From Halichondria panicea (lineage: Eukaryota; Porifera; Demospongiae; Suberitida; Halichondriidae): a stretch of 64,000 bases of DNA. Position numbers and translations under genes: made by a program. How positions within the stretch are numbered: the stretch's first letter is position 1; each line of letters opens with the position of its first letter. Location: contig NC_087384.1 of the NCBI RefSeq assembly GCF_963675165.1, forward strand, positions 3,837,182 to 3,901,181, given 5' to 3'. Below are positions 20,382 through 32,142 of this stretch, piece by piece. The notes under the pieces are model-generated. The model did no database searches, was not told where the DNA came from, and worked only from the letters and a program-made list of their open reading frames with translations.

Positions 20382-22312
20382 ACTCCATGCAGAACCTGGA
20401 GCCATACTTCTCTGAGACTCCAGGCTTCTTTACTGTGATCCTAATCCACAGTGCATATATCTATAGTACCACTACCTGTTCTCAAATGTTTCAGCATGCC
20501 TCCATTCTCTGGTTTAGTTTTATTACTCCTGAGTTGCTGTGCAAGTCATGCATGATAACAACATCACTATATTATGCACTGCATTATATCACTCTTCTGG
20601 TTTCTTTATAATCATGTCACCAGCCGAGGGTTTGCACTTTAGTGCTCTAGTTTGTTTGTTTGTTTGTTTGTGATGGGCTTTTCTACTCACCTGGATGTCA
20701 CAGCACTGCGTTTACAGCATGGATAGCCTTCACACAACAATATCTTGATTTAAATAGCGGCAGATTTTGATATTAAAGCTTCTTTGTCGAGCAAAAGCTA
20801 AGAAGCTTGTGACTAGGTCTGCCTGGATGTTCTAGCACTGCGTTTACAGCATGAGTAGCCTCCACACAACAAGTTAGTACTTTTGATAGTGGCAGCTTTC
20901 GGTGTTAAAGCTCCTTTGTCTAATAAAAGCGAGCAAAATGTAGCTTGAACAGAACTTGCACATGCGTTACTTATAACTGAAGTGATCCTGTACCAAGAAC
21001 GATGGAACAGGGTCACTAAAGTAGAAAGCTGTATATACCAGGAACAATGTCACTAAAGTAGAAGCTTGAATTATAGCTCCTGCTGCTGACTGGGATCCTA
21101 CTCCATGCAGAACCTGGAGCCATACTTCTCTGAGACTCCAGGCTTCTTTACTGTGATCCTAATCCACAGTGCATATATCTATAGTACTACTACCTGTTCT
21201 CAAATGTTTCAGCATGCCTCCAGTCTGGTTTAGTTTTATTGCTCCTGAGTTGCTGTGCAAGTCATACATGATAACAACATCACTATATTCACTATATGCA
21301 CTGCATTATATTTCTGGTTTCTTTTTAATCATGTCACCAGCCGAGGGTTTGCACTTTAGTGCTCTAGTTACCCGAGGCCGCCGCGGCCAGCGGGTATAGT
21401 AGTCTGTTGGTTTGTTACCCGAGGCGCGCGTGGGCGGCCACGGGTATAGTAGTATGTTGGTCTGTTTGTCACAGGTATATCTACTCACCTGGATGCCACA
21501 TTACTGCGTTTACAGCATGGATAGCCTTCACACAACAATATCTTGATTTAAATAGTGGCAGATTTTGCTGTTAAAGCTTCTTTGTCGAGCAAAAGCTAAG
21601 AAGCTTGAATAAGCTTGTGACTAGGTCTGCTTACCTGGATGCTCTAGCACTGCGTTTACAGCATGAGTAGCCTCCACACAACAAGTTAGTACTTTTGATA
21701 GTGACAGCTTTCGGTGTTAAAGCTCCTTTGTCTAATAAAAGCGAGCAAAATGTAGCTTGAACAGAACTTGCACATGCGTTACTTATAACTGAAGTGATCC
21801 TGTACCAAGAAAACGATGGAACAGGGTCACTAAAGTAGAAAGCTGTATATACCAGGAACAATGGAACAGGGTCACTAAAGTAGAAGCTTGAATTATAGCT
21901 CCTGCTGCTGACTGGGATCCTACTCCATGCAGAACCTGGAGCCATACTTCTCTGAGACTCCAGGCTTCTTTACTGTGATCCTAATCCATAGTGCATATAT
22001 CTATAGTACCACTACCTGTTCTCAAATGTTTCAGCATGCCTCCAGTCTGGTTTAGTTTTATTGCTCCTGAGTTGCTGTGCAAGTCATACATGATAACAAC
22101 ATCACTATATGCACTGCATTATATTTCTGGTTTCTTTTTAATCATGTCACCATGTACCAGCCGAGGGTTTGCACTTTAGTGCTCTAGTTTGTCTGTTTGT
22201 TTGTTTGTCACGAGAATCTCTACTCACCTGGATGCCATAGCGCTGCGTTTGCAGCATGGATAGCCTTCACACAACAGTATCTTGATTTAAATAGTGGCAG
22301 ATTTTGATGTTT

Positions 22313-23373
22313 TAAAAAATCGTTCTTTAGAATCACCCGAGACCACTCAGAAGCGTAGAAAGCTTGAGCATGACCGTGTTATCATAAATCGTGCCTTAGA
22401 ATCGCCCGAGAAAACTGAGAGACGTGTAAAGCTTGAGTGTGAGCGCACAGCTTCTAGACGCTCTAATGTCTCCATAGATAATGCTGTTGAATCCTTTATT
22501 AATAAAACAAAAGAAGGACCAAATTATGTCTGTGTATCATGTCAATGACTCATGTATAGACTAACAGTCGTATCCTTCACTAAGAGCAAATACTACACTA
22601 AAGCAAAAACGTCCTTGTTAAATACAGTTGTAGGTGACGATCATTTGTACGCTAGTTTTAATGGAAAGTATTTCATATGTAGAACTTGTGATGGTGCCCT
22701 GTCTAAAGGATACATGCCTATACAGTCCCTAGCAAACAATTTGTCATTAGCTTCTGTACCCCCTGAGCTTGCCTGTTTGAACAAACTAGAAACGAGATTG
22801 CTCTGCCTAAGAATAGCGTTTATGAAAATGGTTGCCCTTCCATCTGGTAAACAAAGGTGTATCCATGGTCCCGCTGTAAATGTTCCAATAAGGTTGGACA
22901 GTGTTGTTCAAACATTGCCTAGGTTACCTGATCAAAGCCAGCTTGTCCCATTAAAATTCAAAAGAAAATTAGAATACAAAGGCATTATATGTATGAATAC
23001 ATTACTCCAGAAAAGATTTTCAGTGCCCTAGACTGGCTTAAAGCAAACCACCCCAATTATGCTAGCATTAAGATTAATGCTGAATGGTCCAACAACTCTG
23101 AAGAGTTAGACCTAGATTTATTTGATGGCTTAATGAAAAATACTGTTAGTGATTCTGCTGCTGCAGTTGACCTTTCTGGTAATAAACTGGTTAAACCTGT
23201 TTGTAAGGATGATGTTGCTAGTACTACTATCCCAGATGAAACCTCTTTAAAGGGTGTTAGCACCTCCTTGCCTGAAGATAGAGTGGCCTCAGCATTCCAC
23301 AGTGCTCACCAACATAGTAATTAAATTTTGGTTTCTTTGAAGTTTGCTACTCCCTGCCTAACAGTTGCTTCTA
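22313..23373 (+). pseudogene. Helentron N-terminal region (DUF6570-like)
   Basis: About 22320-22545 encodes two ~24-residue basic repeats (RSLESPETTQKRRKLEHDR and RALESPEKTERRVKLECER) then ESFINKTKEGPNYVCVSC. 22552-23031 encodes a Cys-pair segment (YFICRTCDGALSKGYMP), LNKLETRLLCLRIAFMKMVALPSGKQ and LPRLPDQSQLVPLKFKRKLEYKG. 22989-23324 continues ITPEKIFSALDWLKANHPNYA. These are typical of the region before the Rep domain in animal Helitrons (annotated DUF6570 in related proteins). Frames change between blocks, so this copy is broken. Confidence 0.65.
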
Positions 23374-23489
23374 CTGGACTTTGCAGAATCTTTGCAACAC
23401 AGCTAAACGATTAGAGCGTTGCGCGTTCCTTATATGGAGCAACAAAGTTATTGTAGTAAACCCACAGATCAGAGACCACAGATATAATT

Positions 23490-24290
23490 ATGCTAAAAAT
23501 GCTAGCATGTGTCATATCATGTGACTGCAAGCAGCAGCTGGTTTATAAGTTAGCAATGGATAACTACTTTTTTTCAAGCTATGCTCCAGCATGGAATGTT
23601 TCTTCTTATCCTCCGACACAAGTAGATGATCCTCCAACACCATTAGAAAGAAACTCTGAAGACTCCTACTCCTACACAATTCGAATTATCAACCCAAAGA
23701 AGAAAAGTAGCTACAAGACATTGACTTGGCATGATGTCAAACAAGTGTTTAACTCGGTGTTAAGCCTCAAGGCTAAGATTGCTGAGTCTTACCCCAATGA
23801 AGTTGCAGATGATTTGAGCTTTCAAGTAGGCTACTATCATGGCAGAGGTACGTGACCTTGTTGAAGATGAAGTAGATGACATCATGAAAACCTTGAAGGA
23901 AAAGCATGTTGATATGGCAATATACCCAAACTGCGGCTTTGGGCACGATTAATTCATTCTGGACATCATGATGATTATGACGCTCCTCCAAATATACCCC
24001 TTATAACCGGCTCACCCAACCCAACAAAGGGAAAAAAGGAGAGCATCAGCACCATGTCTGATGCTTTTACTGGGGCAGCCAACGCAATAGCCAGTGCACT
24101 GAAACATACTCAAACTCCTGAGACACCAACTTCCAGCTCAACTGTTTCACCAATGAAAACTGCTCAGCTTAGAAGAAGCTGTCTGGAAGATTTAAAGCGT
24201 ATCAAAGAGCTGTTTGAAGATTATGTTCTCTCAGAAGAAGAATTTGCTGAGCAGAAAAAGAACATTTTGTCATCACTTAAATCTCTTTGA
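23490..24290 (+). CDS. Accessory transposon protein with SHOCT-like C-terminus
   Basis: Three frame blocks on the plus strand. 23490-23855 includes YSYTIRIINPKKKSSYKTLTW and HDVKQVFNSVLSLKAKI. A short middle block near 23840-23945 encodes LVEDEVDDIMKTLKEKHVD. A block from about 23945 to 24290 encodes RLIHSGHHDDYDAPPN, then AFTGAANAIASALKHTQ, then LEDLKRIKELFEDYVLSEEEFAEQKKNILSSLK. The last ~35 residues have the pattern of a SHOCT (short C-terminal) domain: an L-x2-L-x2-L-x3-G/Y helix followed by s-x-E-E-F-x2-K-K-x-I-L. Similar proteins are frequent in sponge gene sets (memory). The frames could be joined by small introns or may be broken. Function unknown; a role as a transposition cofactor is only an inference from its position. 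Confidence 0.5.
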
Positions 24291-24430
24291 TCTGCTTCAC
24301 ATGTACATTTATACCAAGATAGTTGTATATCCTGAAAAGAACACTTGACAACACATATTTATCTCTTTCATGAACTGATTCGCATCACTGATTTGACATC
24401 ACAATACATTATACATTAATATTTTCATGA

Positions 24431-25462
24431 TTACGTATATCCTGCATGCCTTATCCATTGTGAACAATCATGTACAGATATGCTGTTCATAGCTGCTAAA
24501 ACGACTGTTTCTGTGGCAAGATAGTCCAATGATTCCTCGTTTGCTTTGAGTACCAATTTCAATTTGGAGAAGCTTTCTTCTATTGGATTTAGGTCTGGGC
24601 TATATGGTGGAAGAAATTGTACTATAGCTCCAGTAGAACGTATGGCCTGTACAACTGTGTCCACATGATGAATGCTACAATTGTCCAGTACCACCACACT
24701 GTTAGAGTTCGTTCCATTAAATGGTTGTAATTTGCTAGCTAGAGAGTTAGTGATAAAGTCCTCGAATGTATCAGCGTTAACGGTGCCGGTTGTAGTATAG
24801 CAATCCAGTACACCTTCTAGTGAGATTGCACATATAGCCGAAACTCGCTGTCCACGCCAAAGCAATTTTTGAACAATAGCAGGCTTTCCTCTTAGGCTGT
24901 ATCCAAATTTCCGCATACAATCCCTCCGATCAGATCCTGTTTCGTCTATAAAGACGAAAAGCTCCGGGTGGCCTTTATAGACTGAAACGTCAATCAAATA
25001 CTGTGCACGCAACAGCTCACTTTGTTGTTTAGCTCTCAGAACCATTTTTTGTCTTGTTATCCCAGAGGCATGTATGTACCTCATTATGGTGCTTACGTTG
25101 ACATCTGTCCCCGTTCTTTCAAGAAGATGTCCTTGTATTTCCCTTAGATAGATTCCAGGTTTTTGAATAACCAACTCCAGTATCATCACTTTATCTATAG
25201 CAGTGAGTTTAGCAGTTCCCTGATTAGGAGGATATTGACTAGGTTTAACGTTCCCAGTAGCTCTGAATAGACACACTCTGAATAGACACACTGTTCTATG
25301 CACTGTAGATGGATCCACAAGGAGATTAGCAGCTACCTTTCTATTGGGCAGACCAACTACTTCTACTTGGTAGATCATTCTCCATCTTAAATCTGAGGAG
25401 TATGACTTAGATCTCTTCTCTTCACATGAATAGGCCATAGCTATAATACTGAGACTTTTCAA
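24431..25462 (-). CDS. IS630/Tc1-type DDE transposase
   Basis: 343 codons, close to the usual Tc1 length. The N-terminus is a paired-type helix-turn-helix (YSSDLRWRMIYQVEVVGLPN ... LLVDPSTVHRTV). The DDE catalytic core shows LFVFIDETGSDRRD (first Asp), VVLDNCSIHHVD (second Asp) and LPPYSPDLNPIEESFSKLK (third acid, Glu in NPIEE). A 15 bp in-frame tandem duplication at 25261-25290 adds a repeated VCLFR between the HTH region and the next domain. The frame is otherwise intact, so the protein may be active. It would cut at the TIRs and insert at TA. Confidence 0.88.
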   Translation of the reverse strand: MKSLSIIAMAYSCEEKRSKSYSSDLRWRMIYQVEVVGLPNRKVAANLLVDPSTVHRTVCLFRVCLFRATGNVKPSQYPPNQGTAKLTAIDKVMILELVIQKPGIYLREIQGHLLERTGTDVNVSTIMRYIHASGITRQKMVLRAKQQSELLRAQYLIDVSVYKGHPELFVFIDETGSDRRDCMRKFGYSLRGKPAIVQKLLWRGQRVSAICAISLEGVLDCYTTTGTVNADTFEDFITNSLASKLQPFNGTNSNSVVVLDNCSIHHVDTVVQAIRSTGAIVQFLPPYSPDLNPIEESFSKLKLVLKANEESLDYLATETVVLAAMNSISVHDCSQWIRHAGYT

Positions 25463-25575
25463 ATCTGCATTAAATGATGATTACATAACTATGTTTACAT
25501 TGTTGACCACAGTTTACATTGCTACTTAAAAGGCTCTACTCTATCTGTGTTGCAAAGATTCTGCAAAGTCCAGTA

Positions 25576-26465
25576 AATGTTTAGAGCAGTTTGCCTCTGG
25601 CTGTAATTTGACTATTCATAATGTGCCAGGAGATGGCAATTGTTTATTTTGGTCACTAGCTTACCAGCTAAATACCAAGACTATGTGCAGTACTAGTGCC
25701 CCTGAACTGAGACAGATGGTAGCCTCTTACATGGAAAATCATAGTGACCATTTCAGCAGCTTTTTAGCTGGATCTCAACCATCTAGTAACCCGTATGACA
25801 ATGATACCGAGGCTCCCACTATTGAAGATTCTTTCATTGATAGTATTGCTGATCCTAATTTGCAGTTACTAGCCAGGTGGACTAGATATCTTGAAAGGCT
25901 AAGACACGGTGCCTGGGGAGATAACCTATGTATAGCAGCAATAGCTGACATCTTTTCGGTAACCATCAATGTGTATGCTGCAAATGAACAAAGATGTAAC
26001 GTTCTTACAGTTAAGCCTCAAAATGGGTCTACTTTATTTGAGGTTAATATTGGACTTATATTACAATGGCACTTTGTAGGCCTTGATGTGGTACCCAAGC
26101 TAAATGAGCCTACTATCAGCTTAGGGTCATCTGCAACTACACAGGGTATATCTACCGATACTGTTGATACTACTAGTTGTGATGATGATACTGTATCTCC
26201 TGAATTTGAAATTGATGATAAAACATTCGATGAGGGAGATGAGCATACCAGACAAATCACAGGTGGTCCTACAGCTAGTATGATGTCCATTGAAAACCCT
26301 GAAGCGTTTGCTGAGATTGTCTGCCTAGCACCGGGTGAAAACCAAAAACCATTGTACATAATGTCTGACACTAATTTTGAGGCTATGAGTAATCCTGACA
26401 AGTTTCCATATGGGACTGGGTGTTTTAGTGCCGACAGACCTAAAAAGTTGACTTATCAAAAATAG
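25576..26465 (+). CDS. Helentron OTU cysteine-protease domain
   Basis: The frame starts directly after the nested transposon and includes NLTIHNVPGDGNCLFWSLAYQL, where D-G-N-C-L-F is the OTU catalytic loop with its nucleophilic Cys. APELRQMVASYMENHSDHF and WGDNLCIAAIADIFSVTINVY follow, then LILQWHFVGL, whose W-H-F supplies the catalytic His. The remainder is an acidic linker to NFEAMSNPDKFPYGTGCF, the usual lead-in to Helitron Rep. OTU domains cleave ubiquitin-like chains in other systems; their role in Helentrons is not established. A stop near 26463 separates this from the Rep blocks. Confidence 0.85.
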
Positions 26466-26469
26466 TTTA

Positions 26470-26990
26470 ACCAAAGACTGTTAAATGTAGACGGTAGGTT
26501 TGCTAGTGATACTGACTATTTGTTTACTGCCCAGTACATAGTAGAAGCCAAAAAAATACAAGGTGACTATAATCATTTCAAAAGCCTGGTAGCCTCACAG
26601 CTAGTCAAGCTAGAGATGACTCGTTTGTGAGCCAATGTCTACGTAGAGATAAAGCGTATCGTTTCATGAAAAACATACGAGGATCTCCCCCATATTACCA
26701 GAAAACCTTCTTTGAAATGTTAGCTATGATTCGGCAGCTAGGTACACCTACGAGGTTTTTTACATTAACAGCAGCAGATATGAAGTGGCCCGATATCATT
26801 CAAACCATAGCCCGACAGTATGGTCAAAATTACACGGATGATGAGGTAACTGCCCTTTCATTTGATGAAAAGTCTAAATGGATTGGATTAGGCGTAACCC
26901 AGTTACTGCAGCTAGGCACTTTCAATACCGTTTAAACACATTCTTTAATGAATTTTTGAAGTCCCCAGCTAAGTCAAGTCCCCAGCTAAG
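26470..26990 (+). pseudogene. Helentron Rep N-terminal region (Helitron_like_N), frame-broken
   Basis: 26627-26935 encodes GSPPYYQKTFFEMLAMIRQLG and PTRFFTLTAADMKWPDIIQTI, the conserved FxTlsaadxxWpd signature of Helitron_like_N. Frame breaks are visible. A 5 bp tandem duplication (tggat, about 26879-26888) shifts out of frame after the DEKSKWI block. A 17 bp duplication (26959-26975, repeated 26976-26992) follows in the FFNEFLKSP segment. The upstream block (26470-26620; NQRLLNVDGRFASDTDYLF-like) is in another frame again. Confidence 0.75.
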
Positions 26991-29252
26991 CCTCTCGGTG
27001 AAATTGTAGACTATGCGGTTAGGATCGAGTTTCAAGCTAGAGGTTCTCCTCACGCACACTGTGTGCTTTGGGTAAAAGATGCCCCCAAATTTGAAGAAGC
27101 CCCTATGTCTGAAGTGTGTGACTTCATTGATCAGTATGTTTCTGTGTCCATACCTGATAGTGGTAAACTAAGAGACTTGGTGTTGCAGCTACAGCAGCAT
27201 AGGCATTCCTCATATTGCAAGAGAAACCAAACCTGTCGCTTTAATTTCCCACACCCTCCTAGTGATGAAACTTTGATAGCAGAGGAGAAGCACGAAGATC
27301 GAACTGATTATGTAGAAACTTTGAAAAGTGTGCGTAAAGTACTAACAGAGGGCGATTGTGCCGACTTCACAATTGACGATGTGCTAGCTAAAGCTAACGT
27401 AACTCAGTCTGAATACAAGGAAGCATTAGCAGTGTCTGCAAATGATTTTGTTATTGTGCTTAAGCGTAAACCAAATGAATGCAACGTTAACAATTACAAT
27501 CCGCATTTACTACGAGCTTGGCAAGCTAACATGGATATACAGTATGTCCTCAATGGCTATGCTTGTGTGATGTATATAGCTTCGTACATAATGAAAACAG
27601 ATAGAGCCATGGGTGAACTCTTGAAGCGTGTAGCAAACGAGACTAGAACCGAAGACCTTAAGACCCAATTAAAAAAAGTAGGTTCAGCGTTTCTTACACA
27701 CAGGGAAGTCAGTGCCCAAGAAGCAGTTTATAGAATACTACCACTCCCCATGAAAAGGATGAGCAGGACTGTATTGTTTGTTGATACCAATCCCAAAAAA
27801 GACAGAATCGGTGTATTAAAGCCTTCTTCTGCAATCGAGAACCTTGATGACGATGACCCTAATGTATTTTGTAAGAACCTAGTAGAGAGGTATCAACACA
27901 GACCAATTGAGCTTGCAAATATATCTCTAGCTGATTTTGCTGCTAATTATAGTACCGAATATAAAGTCATAGACGACGATACTGGTGACACTGATGTACT
28001 TCCATCTGATGCCAACTGTACTGAGAATACAGCACGTAAAATTACACTCACAGGTGGATTCGGTAAAATGAATAAACGTAATCGGGAAGCAATCATAAGG
28101 TTCAGAAAGTACAATAAGGAGAAAGACCCCAGTAACTGGTATAGAGCCAAATTGATGCTTTATTTCCCATGGTACAGTGAGGAAACAGATTTGTTAGGTG
28201 GCTATTCAACCTTTGAAGAGCATTTCCGTAATGTCCACTCGTCTGTGATAGCAAATGAGAAAAAATACACACTGTCTGACGTAGAAAACATAGAAATTGA
28301 TGAGGATGGCCCCCCACAGCATGCTTGGGATCAAGTAGCACCGGGTACTGAAGCTGACAGAGCCCAACATGAAGCCGAAGGTCCAGAAACTCTAACAGAT
28401 TTGTCTGAGCAAGACGTTAGGGACAATAGTGCATTGTTTACGTCCACTACCTCTAGTAGCTTACATGTGCGCTATGAAGGCATAGCTAATCATGGGGAAA
28501 TTCCACCTGATGAATACAGAAAGCTTTTAAGAGGTCTTAACAGCAAGCAAAAACAAATCGTCATGTTTCACCGTAATTGGTGCAAGAAAGCTGTGATAGC
28601 ATTAAAGCATGGTAAACACATTGAGCCATACCGTGTGTTTGTGAGTGGCCCTGGAGGTGTACGAAAGACGCATGTTATCAAACTGATACATTCTGATACT
28701 GTTAAATTGCTTAGGTTGTCTGGCACAATAGAACCTGACGATGTTACAGTTTTGCTTACAGCCCCCACTGGTGCAGCAGCATTTATTATAGGTGGTATGA
28801 CGTTACATTCTGCTCTTGTACTAGGTACCAGTAGATACAGTGGTTTTCAGCCTCTCAATCACGATCGTTTAAACTCCCTACGAAGTAAATTGTCTAAGTT
28901 AGCACTACTGATCATTGACGAAATAAGCATGGTTGGTTCCAACATGTTGCTAGAAGTACACAAGAGACTAGAGCAAATCAAAGCTGTCATGCCGGATAGG
29001 AATACCTTTGGTGGTGTCAGTATATTAGCAGTAGGAGATCTTTTTCAATTACCCCCCGTCTGCCAAACACCTGTTTTTAGTGTCGTCAACGATAGTTATG
29101 CTAAACTATACAACTCTGGTTCGTTGTGGTTAGATGAATTTCAAATGATTGAGCTAGATGAGATTATGAGGCAAAGGGTGACTCCGTATTTTGTGAACTT
29201 TTGTGTAGGATTAGAACGGCTACACACAATGACAATGACGTCGCTGTGCTAA
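26990..29252 (+). pseudogene. Helentron Rep catalytic region and PIF1-like helicase
   Basis: The open frame starts upstream of 27063 with [20 protein letters not shown], where H-A-H is the HUH metal-binding motif. About 170-190 residues later [20 protein letters not shown] supplies the two-Tyr motif (Y-x3-Y-x2-K). The helicase part begins near [12 protein letters not shown], with Walker A at [18 protein letters not shown], motif [20 protein letters not shown] and motif [20 protein letters not shown]. The Walker A has Arg where family members normally have Gly (GPGGVGKT/S), which may impair nucleotide binding. A single-base deletion near 29180 ends the frame; the continuation is at 29201-30185. 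Confidence 0.85.
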
Positions 29253-30185
29253 AGTCCAGGGAAATTACTCCTCAGATGCCCAATTACCCAAACCATGCTC
29301 TACATGTGTATAGACTCAATGCTGACGTTGATGAGCGTAACATGACCATGTTGAATGCCTTGGTTCCAGAAAGTCAGCAATATTCAATAAAGTCTCGCGA
29401 TTCTAGAGCTGGTCAAACTAGCCACATTAACCTGTCAACCCTGTCTGACAAGAGATCAGAAACTGGTGGCCTACACGGCATTTTGAAAATTGCAATTGGT
29501 GCCAGAGTTATGCTAACAACCAATGTTGACGTAGCAGATGGGCTAGTTAATGGTGCTAGAGGTGAAATAGTCGATATAGTGATGGCTGCTGGTAAGGTTA
29601 CACACATTCTTGTAAATTTTGATCACCCTAATGTTGGAGCTAAGGCCAGACAAGGTAGTCAATTTTTGCAAACATTCCCAACTGCTGTTCCACTAGTAAA
29701 ACACGAAGCTGTTTTTAAGGCTAAAGGTAAACGAGGCTCTGAAATTACTCGGTTACAGTTCCCATTGACTCTAGCTTGGGCCACTACTATACATAAGGTA
29801 CAAGGTTTAACACTCGATGAAATTGTGGTAGACATGAAAGGTAGCCGCTTTAGCTCTGGTCAAGCCTATGTAGCATTCAGTCGTGTTAAAAAGCTTGAAG
29901 GTTTGCATATATTGAACTTTAATGAGAAAGTTATTAAAGCGAGTGATGACGTCAAGACTGAAATGTCTAGATTAAATGATAGGGTACTCAGCCCTTTGTC
30001 CGTTGACACATGTCCTGAAGATTACATCACAATTACATTACTCAATGTGAGATCGCTGCTAGCTAAAGTACCAGACATTGAATGTGATAAATTATTTACT
30101 TCAGCTGGAATTCACTGTTTTACCGAAACATGGTTGCAGTCTAGAATAGCCAGTCCATTAATACATACAAACCATCAATGTTTAA
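29201..30185 (+). pseudogene. Helentron helicase C-terminus and start of AP-endonuclease domain
   Basis: The helicase C-terminal motifs are visible: GARVMLTTNVDVADGLVNGA, then LPLTLAWATTIHKVQGLTLD (motif V/Va region, seen as FPLTLAWATTIHKVQGLTL) and SGQAYVAFSRVKKLEGLHIL (motif VI). After a short linker the exo-endo-phosphatase fold begins with ITITLLNVRSLLAKVPDIEC and HCFTETWLQSRI. The frame is cut at ~30185 by the TTAA-target element and resumes in the same phase at 32147. Confidence 0.85.
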
Positions 30186-32142
30186 AGGGAAGGTACCATG
30201 AAAAAATAAAGTTTTATTTTTTTGCCTTAAAATGTTCTTTGTGGGGTATAAAATAGCCCTGAGACAAAAAAATATTTTTCTGAAAATTAACTTTTCAGAG
30301 AAACAGGACTGTAGAAACACAATTTCTGGCTTAAAATTTTGCTTCCTGTTGTGGTCAAATGTGGGCGCGGTCAAACGTGACGTCAGAGTAGGCATTTGTG
30401 CTGCATGTAAAATGTATTCTGTGTGTGTTGAGTGTGTTGCAGCTGGTTGCTCCTTTACATCTAGCAGTCATACAGTTCTCTCAGTTGAAATATGAGTGGG
30501 AAAAACAAGTCCTATGTACCAGAGCTCACTGAAAAGCAACAGAATCCTGTTTTTGTGTACAGTGAAAACTCACAGATATGACCTCCCTTGCTGCTCAGTT
30601 TGGGATCCAAAAGAGGAAGAAGCTGAGATCTGAGGTCTGGAGCCATTCTAACTGTTTTCTATAAGGCAGTTATTCAGAAATAAACTGCCATATCGTCCTG
30701 TAAAAAGAGAGGCCCTGCGATCAGAGTCATGGAATGGAGATATAGCCCTATAGAGAAGTGCCCGGTCGGCCGCTGTATACGGAAAAGCGAGAACGGAGAC
30801 AGGTTAATAGCTTCTGTTTTTGTTCAATCATGTATAATTATAATACCTCGCTGCAGTTGATACTTGATGCTTTACAAGAGACAACCTCTCTATACCGTGA
30901 CTCCTGCATGTAGACCCGGCATGCAACTGAGACTCCTGATCAGACTACATATGCATGCAGTACCTCTCTTCCTATTTTCATGTTGGAAACAACTTCAGCA
31001 AGGGTCTCATTGTCATGCAAAGACAAGTGAAACCAAAACTTGACGTGTTAATAATGTAAAGATTACCGATAGTAAAGATTACCGATAGTAACTCAAACCC
31101 CATCTAAATTATAACTACCAAGGATGTCGATATTTAGTGTGAAGTGCTTGGACTCATGCGTGGTGACTCTCCCCCTGTTGTTAAATCCCATACAATCTAA
31201 TTTTTTGAGCCCAGCATCTTCTTCTCCTAAACGTTTGTCGCGACATTGATAAAAACGTAACTTTTAAATTGTACACGTAATACAGGTTGAGTCAATAATC
31301 CTGCATGTGAAGAAGAAGGAAATTTGTTACGAATCGCAGCTATACTGCATGCACAGCTTGGTAGAACAACTCGTATAATTATGTCTTCCAAGCCAGCCCC
31401 AGCACAACCGACTAGTTAAGAAAGTTATACCTTTCGCACTGATAAACTTACTGGTGTATACTTCATTCTCATCTGCCTCACCATATCTGTGTTTGTGGGC
31501 AGTGTACGCCATCTGTAGCACCCACATATCAAGGATCAAATCCATCACACTGATTCTCTATTGTATAATACATTTCTACACAACGTACTACCGCATGCAT
31601 TCACAACTGACACACTCAATTGCATGACTGTATACTTATACATATAGACCTAGTCTATATACTAATTAGTCAATTAACATTTCCTATCCTGCCTTCATTG
31701 TATCCTGCCTTCATTGTCACCATCATCATCACCACTCGAACTAGCATGGGAAGGCTTTCTCGCTCATACAGATATGGCTCCACAGCGCTTGTTTTATCTT
31801 CACTGCAGCTTTTTTCATGCTCAACAGATGAGAAGGAGTAGGAAAAACTCAACTAGCTTGAAAATCATAGCTAAAATCACATGTGTCTGTCAGTCAGACT
31901 CATGCAGCCACCAGTATGCATCAATTCAATGTTTACTAGTACCTACTCTGACGTCACGTTTGACCGCGCCCACATTTGACCTCAACAGGAAGTAAAATTT
32001 TAAGCCTTTCTTAACAATCCTGTTCCTCAGAAACTTTAATTTTAAAAAAAATTTTTTTTTTTGCATCAAGGTTATTTTATATCTCACAAAGAACATTTTA
32101 AGGCAAAAAAATAATATTTTATTTTTTCATGGTACCTTCCCT
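30186..32142. mobile_element. Non-autonomous TTAA-target transposon (1,957 bp)
   Basis: It is flanked by TTAA (30182-30185 and 32143-32146). The TIRs begin AGGGAAGGTACCATGAAAAA and remain recognisable for ~210 bp (left to ~30400, right from ~31930), including inverted 'ggcgcggtcaaacgtgacgt' blocks. TTAA targets are typical of piggyBac-like elements, but the interior (30400-31930) has no transposase-like frame, so it is non-autonomous. Removing it with one TTAA would leave the Helentron endonuclease frame continuous. Confidence 0.88.

Larger units (their letters stand above)
18802..22312 (+). repeat. Array 1 of ~750 bp composite repeat units
   Basis: Units start at 'ctcacctggatg(c/t)ca' near 19317, 20690, 21486 and 22226. 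Each has two related halves ('...gcactgcgtttacagcatgg/tagcctt..' and '..gctctagcactgcgtttacagcatgagtagcct..'), then 'gtgatcctgtaccaagaa..aacagggtcactaaagtag', 'ctccaggcttctttactgtgatcc', 'gcctccagtctggtttag' and 'gccgagggtttgcactttag'. Between units lies an optional GC-rich hairpin (acccgaggcgcg..ccacgggt) and a (GTTT)n tract. Short open frames inside are not genes. The final unit is fused to Helentron copy 1 at ~22312. Confidence 0.85.
23374..25573. mobile_element. Two-gene Tc1/mariner/IS630-like transposon
   Basis: Perfect ~28 bp terminal inverted repeats begin CTGGACTTTGCAG at 23374, with the complement ending at 25573. They are flanked by TA on both sides (23372-23373 and 25574-25575). 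Inside are a DDE transposase on the minus strand and a second gene on the plus strand. The two genes converge near 24.3-24.4 kb. The element lies inside the Helentron coding region. Confidence 0.88.

Noticed and set aside
19134-22179. Many 60-100 codon frames on both strands in the two arrays, with similar translations
   Set aside because: They follow the ~750 bp repeat unit and shift with (GTTT)n length. Translations lack domains and appear on both strands, so they are by-products of repetition rather than a gene family.
30400-31930. Search for a piggyBac transposase inside the TTAA element
   Set aside because: Only short unrelated frames occur on either strand, so the element is called non-autonomous.
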